Below the pieces are notes generated by a model that searched no databases, was not told the origin of the DNA, and was given only the letters and a program-made list of their open reading frames with translations. Below are positions 58,592 to 64,000 of a stretch of 64,000 nucleotides of DNA, piece after piece; the stretch's first letter is position 1, and each line of letters begins with the position of its first letter. Position numbers and translations under genes: made by a program. The stretch is from Actinoplanes ianthinogenes (lineage in GTDB: Bacteria > Actinomycetota > Actinomycetes > Mycobacteriales > Micromonosporaceae), in the NCBI RefSeq assembly GCF_018324205.1, contig NZ_AP023356.1, forward strand, positions 8,500,501 through 8,564,500. The letters are read 5' to 3'.

Positions 58592-59358
58592 CGCAGCACC
58601 AGTTCCAGGTTGCTGCCGGCCTTGCGAGCCCCGGCGCCCTCGAAGAGCGCGATCGCCGCGCTGTTCGACTGGTTGACGTCCGCCGAGGCGGTGGTGAGAC
58701 CGCGCCGGTGCGCCGCGCCGAGCACCTCGGCCAGCAGCGCCCGGCCGATGCCCCGGCGACGCCGGCCGGCCCGGACCGCGATCAGGCCGATCCGCGGCTG
58801 CCGGGGCAGTGGCGCCACCCGGGCCAGGCCGACGTATCGGCCGGACTCGACCGCCACCGTGTACCGAGCCGGGTCCAGCAGCGGGCTGCCGTCCGGCCGG
58901 GACAGCACCTCGGCCGGCATGTTCTGCCAGCCCAGCGTGGCCTCGACCTCGTCGCGGACGGCCCGGTCCAGCTCGCGGAGCTCGTCCTCGCCGGCCTCAC
59001 CCGCGCCGAGGATCGTCAGGCCCGGCGGCGGCGCCGGGTCCAGTCCGGTGAGCCGTGGATCGGTGGGCATCACGTATTCCCACTCGCGGCGGCGCGGGCC
59101 GAACCCGCACCGTTCCCAGCTGGACAGCAGGTCGAGGTCGGCCTCGTCCACCACGGTGTACAACGGCCGCGGCAGCCGGGTCAGCATGGCCTCGGCCAGC
59201 TGGTCGAAAACGCTGCCGTGCCAGGCGTCGATGCTGACGAACGGCCGTCCGTCGGGCCGGCGGGAGACCTCGCCGCGACCGACCACCCGGTCGTCGCTCA
59301 GCGCGTGCCAGTGCCGTTCCGAGACCTGCGTGACGGCGGCCAGAAATGTTGATTCCAT
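58588..59358 (-). CDS. GNAT-family N-acetyltransferase
   Basis: 256 residues. The C-terminal half is a GNAT domain with the acetyl-CoA loop RAGRRRRGIGRALLAEVL (about 196-213) and ADVNQSNSAAIALFEGAGAR; the N-terminal half is a degenerate second GNAT-like domain (ERCGFGPRRREWEYVM). It overlaps the IF-1 paralogue by 4 nt and precedes it in the operon. The acetyl acceptor is unknown; a link to translation is possible but only suggested by the location. Confidence 0.84.
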   Translation of the reverse strand: MESTFLAAVTQVSERHWHALSDDRVVGRGEVSRRPDGRPFVSIDAWHGSVFDQLAEAMLTRLPRPLYTVVDEADLDLLSSWERCGFGPRRREWEYVMPTDPRLTGLDPAPPPGLTILGAGEAGEDELRELDRAVRDEVEATLGWQNMPAEVLSRPDGSPLLDPARYTVAVESGRYVGLARVAPLPRQPRIGLIAVRAGRRRRGIGRALLAEVLGAAHRRGLTTASADVNQSNSAAIALFEGAGARKAGSNLELVLR

Positions 59359-59551
59359 CGGATGTCCCCTTCCGGGAGAGCCTTGGTGGGGCGCTCCAGG
59401 GGCGACACCTAGGACAGGTCGCCGAACCGTGACGACGTGGGGAGCACCCGCATCGATACATCGTTCACGGTGCTCACCCCCTCAAGTCGTGCCACGGCCG
59501 ACGGCAGGCTATCCCCACCCGCCACGCCCCGTCCAACCATTTATCGCCGTG
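59359..59551. other. Intergenic gap between GNAT operon and GGDEF gene
   Basis: 193 bp without a credible gene. It must contain the promoter of the GNAT-IF-1 operon. I see no clear hairpin or operator. Confidence 0.4.
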
Positions 59552-61150
59552 TCAGCGGTACCGGGGCGACGCGGCGGCGCCCTCGTCGTCGACCGGGAGG
59601 GGCCGAGCCGCCGCAGCTCGGGCCGCGCGTTCGCGGGACTCGTGTTTTTGCAGGTACATGTCCATGTCGGCGGCGTGCAGCAGCGCGTCCGGGTCGAAGT
59701 CGGCGCCGGTGCCGGTGGCGGCGCCGACGCTGCCGCTCAACGGCACCTCGGCGGCGCCGATGCGGACCGTGCCGGACAGGGCGTCCCGCACATGGCCGGC
59801 CAGCACCGCCGCCTCCGCCGAGGTCAGGCCGGTGGCGAGCACGGCGAACTCGTCGCCGCCGAGCCGGGCCACGGTGTCACCGTCGCGGACCCGGTCGCGC
59901 AGCCGGGCGGCCACCTCGATGAGCAGGCGGTCGCCGGTCGCGTGGCCGAAGGTGTCGTTGACCGGCTTGAACCGGTCCAGGTCGATCAGCAGCACGGTGG
60001 TCGGCGCGCCCGAGTACAGGCTGCTGGTCAGCGTCCGCAGGAAACCGGTGCGGTTGACCAGTCCGGTGAGCCCGTCGTGGAAGGCCAGGTCGGTGAGCCG
60101 GGCGGTCAGCTCGTCGCGCTCGGCGAGCAGCCGGTTGATGTGCTGGAAGGCGAGCAATTGGCGGCAGACGATCAGCACCGTGGTGACCATGGTGCCACCC
60201 AGCACCACCCAGCACCGCAGTGTCAGCCCCTGCCCGATCAGGATCACTCCCGACAATGCCCAGGTCGCGGCCATCGCGGCGTACGGAAGGCGGGTGAAGG
60301 GGTGATCGGGCCGTGCGCCGGTGCCGGTGCCGGGCGCCGCGGCGGTCCGTTCCTGGAGGCGGGCACCGATCGCGGCGAGTCCGCAACCGATCAGGTTGGC
60401 GCCGTACAGGGCGAACTCGGGCTGCCCGCCCGGCAGGTACAGCGACTCGGGGATGGCCTGGGTGGCGGCCTGGATCACGGCCGCGACGCCGAGGAGCAGG
60501 CCGACCCGCCGGCTGAACGGGCTCAGCCCGCCGAACGCCAGGCGCACCACGCCGAACAGCAGCAGCAGGAACAGGATCGGCTGGGTCAGCAGGGTGAGCG
60601 CGAACTCCAGCGCCCAGCTCACCCCGGGCGTCCTGGGTTGCGGCTGCACCACCAGCACGCCGAAGGTGGCCGCACCGGCCAGCACGGTCGCGGTGTCGAG
60701 CCGCAGCCGGGCCCGGCCGTGCGCGGTGTGCTCGGGCCGGTTCGGATGGCGCAGCAGACCGGCCGTGAGCAGCAGGATCCCCAGCACGAGGCTGCCGAAC
60801 AGCACACTCGAGCCCATGTACGCCGTGCGGTCGAGCGGCCCGATGAGGACCTGCGTCAGCTGGGCCAGGTTGCCGAGCGCCATGGTGCCGAACGCGAGCG
60901 CGCTGAACCGCCAGAAGCGCCGCCCCGCCCGGGACACGTCATCGGCTCCGCCGGACCGGAACCGGCGCGACATCCGACCGGCGATCAGTGCGAACGCCAC
61001 CTGGAAGACCATCATCAGGGCCCAGTAGAGCGGCAGCAGCACGCGGGTGGGGGCGTCGCTGAGCGCGAACACCGGCACCGCGGCGACGGTCAGCACGAGG
61101 AGCACGGCCAGCAATGGATCCGGGCGCGCGGCCCGCCTGCCGATCGTCAT
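59552..61150 (-). CDS. Membrane-bound diguanylate cyclase (GGDEF)
   Basis: 532 residues. About nine hydrophobic segments (residues 14-345) form a MHYT/7TM-like sensor, followed by a GGDEF domain (about 360-510) with the intact active site RLGGDEF and an RDGD inhibitory I-site five residues upstream of GGDEF. It should make c-di-GMP and be feedback-inhibited. No EAL domain is present. The signal sensed is unknown. Confidence 0.92.
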   Translation of the reverse strand: MTIGRRAARPDPLLAVLLVLTVAAVPVFALSDAPTRVLLPLYWALMMVFQVAFALIAGRMSRRFRSGGADDVSRAGRRFWRFSALAFGTMALGNLAQLTQVLIGPLDRTAYMGSSVLFGSLVLGILLLTAGLLRHPNRPEHTAHGRARLRLDTATVLAGAATFGVLVVQPQPRTPGVSWALEFALTLLTQPILFLLLLFGVVRLAFGGLSPFSRRVGLLLGVAAVIQAATQAIPESLYLPGGQPEFALYGANLIGCGLAAIGARLQERTAAAPGTGTGARPDHPFTRLPYAAMAATWALSGVILIGQGLTLRCWVVLGGTMVTTVLIVCRQLLAFQHINRLLAERDELTARLTDLAFHDGLTGLVNRTGFLRTLTSSLYSGAPTTVLLIDLDRFKPVNDTFGHATGDRLLIEVAARLRDRVRDGDTVARLGGDEFAVLATGLTSAEAAVLAGHVRDALSGTVRIGAAEVPLSGSVGAATGTGADFDPDALLHAADMDMYLQKHESRERAARAAAARPLPVDDEGAAASPRYR

Positions 61151-61459
61151 GCCACCTCCCCAGATCCGGCCCCACCATCGGCCGGCCCGGGAACCGTCTG
61201 AGATTTCCGCATGTCACGTCCCCGATCACCCGGGGACCGCCAGAAAACCTAGCAGTCATTGATCCTCCCCGTCTGTCAGAAGTCATCTCTATCGATGCGT
61301 GGGATCGGCGGGGAGGCCCATCGCGATTGAGGGGGACGGGGGCGGGAACTGTGAGGGGCGGGAAAGTTGCCGAGTGCTATGTACGGGCGTACGCATGGTA
61401 TGTACGCTCGTACACATGCGGCTCCGGCGCCGCGCTGAACCAGCCTTCGAGGGACACCC
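61151..61459. promoter_or_regulatory. Divergent intergenic region, GGDEF gene and MFS gene
   Basis: 309 bp without a gene. It contains promoters for both divergent genes and, at 61381-61413, two tandem palindromes in front of the MFS transporter. The rest shows no recognised element. Confidence 0.5.
61381..61413. promoter_or_regulatory. Two tandem GTACGNNCGTAC palindromes
   Basis: GTACGGGCGTAC (61381-61392) and GTACGCTCGTAC (61402-61413) are two 12-bp palindromes, 21 bp apart start to start, so on the same face of the helix. This suggests cooperative binding of a TetR-like dimer pair upstream of the MFS transporter. Confidence 0.6.
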
Positions 61460-62683
61460 ATGAGCTCAACGTCCGCGGTGCGTGCCGCCACCACCGCCAC
61501 CTACGCCGCGTTCATCGGCTCGGGATTCGCGTTCGCCAGCTGGGCCTCGCGGATTCCGCAGGTCCGCGACCAGCTCGGACTCGACGCTGCGGCACTGGGA
61601 CTGGTGCTGCTCGCGATCGCCGCCGGCTCGCTGCTGGCGCTGCCGCTGTCCGGCCCGGTCGTCACCCGGATCGGCTCGTCGCGCACGGTCATGTCGATGG
61701 CGGTGCTGCTCGGCGTCGGGCTGACCACCGCGGCGCTCGGCTCGCTCGCCGGGGTGGTTCCGGTGGTGATCGGCCTGTTCCTGCTCGGGTTCGCCAACGG
61801 CGCCTGGGACGTGGCGATGAACGTGCAGGGCACCGTCGTCGAGCGCCGCCTCGGCAAGTCGATCATGTCGCGGTTCCACGCCGGGTTCAGTCTCGGGACG
61901 GTGGCCGGGGCGCTGGCCGGTGCCGCGATGGTCGCCGCGCACGTCTCGGTGGCTGTGCACCTGAGCCTGGTCGCGCTGCTGGTGGTGGCCGGGGTGATCT
62001 GGCAGGCACGGCACTTCGTCGCCGACCACGACGAGACCGAGCCGGATGCCGCCGGTGACGCGCCCCGGGCCGGCGCCCTGACCGCCTGGACGGAGCCGCG
62101 CACCCTGCTGATCGGCCTGTTCGTGCTGGCCTTCGCGTTCACCGAGGGCGTCGGCAACGACTGGATCAGCGTGGCCGCGATCGACGGGCACCACGTCTCG
62201 CCGACGCTGGGCACCCTCGCCTTCGCCGGCTTCCTGACCGCGATGACCATCGGCCGCTGGTTCGGCCCCGGGCTGCTGGACCGTTTCGGGCGCACCGCCG
62301 TCGTGCGGGTGCTGGCGGTGATCGGCATCGCCGGTGTGGCGCTGTTCGTGTTCGGCCCGTCGCCGGTCTACGCCTACCTCGGCACGCTGCTCTGGGGCCT
62401 GGGCGCCTCGCTCGGCTTCCCGGTCGGGATGAGCGCCGGCGGCGACGACCCGCGCCGCGCGGCCGCCCGGGTCAGCGTGATCGCCTCGATCGGCTACTGC
62501 GCGTTCCTCGGCGGGCCGCCCACCATCGGCTTCCTCGGCGACCAGGTCGGGGTGCTGCGCGCGCTGATCGTGGTGGCCGCTCTGCTGACCATCGCTGTGC
62601 TGATCGCCACCAATGTCCGTCCGCTGCCCGGGACCAGCCTGGTGCAGGATGACACCATGACGAAGTCCGATCGCGGCGCCTGA
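61460..62683 (+). CDS. MFS transporter
   Basis: 407 residues with twelve predicted membrane helices, conserved motifs GSGFAFASWASRIPQVRDQL at the start and RFHAGFSLGTVAG near 130. It is of the FucP/YbjJ-like group, which includes sugar and drug transporters; direction and substrate cannot be told. The upstream tandem palindromes suggest repression by a TetR-like protein not encoded nearby. Confidence 0.86.
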   Translation: MSSTSAVRAATTATYAAFIGSGFAFASWASRIPQVRDQLGLDAAALGLVLLAIAAGSLLALPLSGPVVTRIGSSRTVMSMAVLLGVGLTTAALGSLAGVVPVVIGLFLLGFANGAWDVAMNVQGTVVERRLGKSIMSRFHAGFSLGTVAGALAGAAMVAAHVSVAVHLSLVALLVVAGVIWQARHFVADHDETEPDAAGDAPRAGALTAWTEPRTLLIGLFVLAFAFTEGVGNDWISVAAIDGHHVSPTLGTLAFAGFLTAMTIGRWFGPGLLDRFGRTAVVRVLAVIGIAGVALFVFGPSPVYAYLGTLLWGLGASLGFPVGMSAGGDDPRRAAARVSVIASIGYCAFLGGPPTIGFLGDQVGVLRALIVVAALLTIAVLIATNVRPLPGTSLVQDDTMTKSDRGA

Positions 62684-62696
62684 GGCCGTACCGACG

Positions 62697-63218
62697 ATGA
62701 AGGTCCTGAAAACGGAGCGGCTGATCCTGCGCGGCTGGCGTGACGACGATCTCGACGCGATGGCCGAGGTCAATGGCGATCCGGAGGTGATGCGATACAT
62801 CGCCGACGGGTCGGTGCGCGATCGCACCACCACCGCCGACAATCTCGCGAAATGGTCCCGCGGCTGGCGGGAGAACGGTTTCGGCCTGTTCGCCGTCGAG
62901 ATCGCCGACACCGGTGAGATGGCCGGATTCACCGGCCTGGCCATTCCGGAATTCCTGCCCGAGGTGCTGCCGGCCGTGGAGATCGGCTGGCGACTGGGCC
63001 GCCGTTTCTGGGGGCACGGATATGCCACCGAGGCCGCCACGGCGGCTCTCGACTTCGCTTTCACCGAGTGCGATCTCGACCGGGTCGTCAGCATCCGGCA
63101 CGTCGACAACGTGCGGTCCGGCCGGGTCATGGAGAAAATCGGTTTGGCGTACGCCTTCAGCACGGTGGTCCCGGAAACCCGGCAACCCGTCGCCGTTCAC
63201 CAGGGCACGAGAGGCTGA
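62697..63218 (+). CDS. GNAT acetyltransferase, RimJ/RimL type
   Basis: 173 residues with the RimJ/RimL pattern: TERLILRGW at the start, EIGWRLGRRFWGHGYATEAA (acetyl-CoA loop) and VVSIRHVDNVRSGRVMEKIG. It acetylates an amine, possibly of a protein N-terminus or small molecule. It lies 13 bp after the MFS gene and may be co-transcribed. Confidence 0.87.
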   Translation: MKVLKTERLILRGWRDDDLDAMAEVNGDPEVMRYIADGSVRDRTTTADNLAKWSRGWRENGFGLFAVEIADTGEMAGFTGLAIPEFLPEVLPAVEIGWRLGRRFWGHGYATEAATAALDFAFTECDLDRVVSIRHVDNVRSGRVMEKIGLAYAFSTVVPETRQPVAVHQGTRG

Positions 63219-63324
63219 CGCCCTCCGCCGCCGGTGAGCTCGTCGCGCCGCATCGCCAAGCAGGTGAACTCGGGTGCATCCGTGCGGGTCGTGGCGAGCG
63301 AACAACCGGGAGACCCTGTGCGCG

Positions 63325-63333
63325 GGAGGAGGG
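63325..63333 (+). promoter_or_regulatory. Shine-Dalgarno that fixes a TTG start
   Basis: GGAGGAGGG lies 5 nt before TTG 63339. It makes the TTG the best start of the sigma-factor gene rather than the GTG at 63234. Confidence 0.7.
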
Positions 63334-63338
63334 ATCGA

Positions 63339-63917
63339 TTGAGTTCCGACGACGAGTTCGCCGCGCGATGGCGCGACGGCGACGAACGGGCGCTGCGTGC
63401 CGCATATGACCGGCACGGCGCGGCCGTGCTCTATCTGGCGCAGCGCCTGCTGGGCAATCGGTCGGACGCGGAGGACGTCACCCAGCTGACCTTCGTGGCG
63501 GCGTGGGCCGGACGTGACACGTTCGATCCGGAGCGCGGCACGATGCTCGGCTGGTTGCTCGGCATCGCGCGGCGCAAGGCCGTGGACCGCCTGCGGTCCG
63601 CGGCGCGTGACGACCGTCTGACCGAGACGGTACGGTCGCAGCTCGCGCCGCCCGAGCAGCCGGAGAGCCCGGAGCGGATCGTCGACCGGTTGGTGGTCGC
63701 CGACGAGCTGGGCCGGTTGCCCGCCGAGCAGCGCCGCACGCTAGAACTGGCGTTCTTCGACGATCTCACGCATCCACAGATAGCCGCGGTCACCGGGCTG
63801 CCGCTCGGTACGGTCAAGAGTCATATCCGCCGTGGCATGGCGAACCTGCGACGTCGATGGGAGGTGGACGGTGCAGCATTTGGATCCCGAGCGGTTGGTC
63901 CTTCTCGCGCTCTCTGA
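63339..63917 (+). CDS. ECF RNA polymerase sigma factor
   Basis: 192 residues. Sigma region 2 at about 10-80 (DAEDVTQLTFVAAWAGRDTF, MLGWLLGIARRKAVDRLR) and region 4 at about 120-175 (LPAEQRRTLELAFFDDLTHP, then TGLPLGTVKSHIRRGM). TTG start chosen for its strong ribosome binding site. The 3' end overlaps the anti-sigma gene by 47 nt, the usual sign of a coupled ECF/anti-sigma pair. Confidence 0.9.
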   Translation: MSSDDEFAARWRDGDERALRAAYDRHGAAVLYLAQRLLGNRSDAEDVTQLTFVAAWAGRDTFDPERGTMLGWLLGIARRKAVDRLRSAARDDRLTETVRSQLAPPEQPESPERIVDRLVVADELGRLPAEQRRTLELAFFDDLTHPQIAAVTGLPLGTVKSHIRRGMANLRRRWEVDGAAFGSRAVGPSRAL

Positions 63918-64000
63918 GGAGGACACCGAGGTGAGCGAGTCGGAACACCTCGCGCGGTGTGCCGTCTGCCGGCACGACTTCGAGTCGTTGCGGACCGTGG
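63871..64000 (+). CDS. Zinc-finger anti-sigma factor, N-terminal part (runs off the window)
   Basis: The first 43 codons from GTG 63871, with a GGGAGGTGG ribosome site just upstream. The visible EHLARCAVCRHDF has the HxxxCxxC zinc-binding motif of ECF anti-sigma factors. It overlaps the sigma-factor gene by 47 nt. The rest of the protein, including any membrane helix, lies outside the window. Confidence 0.82.
   Translation, partial: MQHLDPERLVLLALSEEDTEVSESEHLARCAVCRHDFESLRTV

Noticed and set aside
55619..61201. A 1860-codon open frame on the plus strand
   Set aside because: It runs opposite the monooxygenase, IF-1, GNAT and diguanylate cyclase genes and through the PucR gene in another frame. 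Its translation is low-complexity (R, G, A, P, H, Q) without domains; such frames are a by-product of high GC content.
63234..63338. Longer N-terminus for the last sigma factor (GTG at 63234)
   Set aside because: The extra 35 residues are not conserved in ECF factors, and GGAGGAGGG lies at the right distance from TTG 63339.
1..64000. tRNA, rRNA, insertion sequences, integrases or prophage genes
   Set aside because: I looked in the intergenic gaps and among the predicted proteins and found none that I could support; a covariance-model scan would be needed to exclude small RNAs.

Overview
This is a 64 kb window of a high-GC actinobacterial chromosome. GTG and TTG starts are common, genes pack tightly with many 4-nt ATGA/GTGA overlaps, and long spurious open frames lie opposite the real genes. 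The gene families (SARP and ROK regulators, GH46 chitosanase, peptidase inhibitor I36, DUF6461, several ECF-type sigma factors) suggest a Micromonosporaceae-like organism such as Actinoplanes, or a relative of Streptomyces. I identified no rRNA, tRNA, CRISPR array, insertion sequence or phage.

Layout. 1-3034: end of a nucleotide-sugar/glycoconjugate cluster (aminotransferase, epimerase, frameshifted Gfo/Idh/MocA dehydrogenase, hexapeptide N-acetyltransferase; a WbpB/D/E-like set). 3104-9564: mixed chromosomal genes (ComB-like phosphatase, PIG-V-like membrane glycosyltransferase, AraC regulator, methyltransferase and others). 9540-12168: a degenerate 139-bp tandem duplication, then an operon of a small ORF, an ECF-like sigma factor and a membrane protein with two peptide-repeat tracts. 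12301-15992: NAD-dependent DNA ligase, then a receiver-only response regulator and its histidine kinase.

15966-26775: peptidoglycan amino-sugar salvage (MurQ, RpiR-type regulator, sugar kinase, NamZ/DUF1343, NagZ, AmlB-like serine hydrolase, ABC sugar importer). The gene set resembles the Bacillus murQ-murR-murP-amlB-nagZ-namZ locus, with an ABC importer plus kinase in place of the PTS permease. 26877-32355: a SARP regulator, a secreted I36-type inhibitor and a lipoprotein/HlyD/MacB-like transport operon; this is the most novel-looking unit. 32395-40611: the peptide half of wall salvage (Dpp/Opp-type importer, a cytoplasmic beta-lactamase-fold protein, L-Ala-D/L-Glu-type epimerase, NlpC/P60 endopeptidase), comparable to Bacillus dpp-ykf. 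Similar AAGGAA-type motifs sit at three promoters of the two salvage halves.

40604-48342: a chitosan utilisation regulon: chitosanase (csnA) divergent from ROK repressor, solute-binding protein, two permeases, GH4 glycosidase and kinase. Two matching boxes overlap the two predicted promoters. 48418-53867: hydroxyquinol/beta-ketoadipate catabolism with divergent LysR. 53868-58337: oxidoreductases, a Baeyer-Villiger-type monooxygenase and a PucR regulator. 58367-64000: IF-1 paralogue coupled to a GNAT acetyltransferase, diguanylate cyclase, MFS transporter behind two tandem palindromes, another GNAT, and an ECF sigma factor with the start of its zinc-finger anti-sigma factor.
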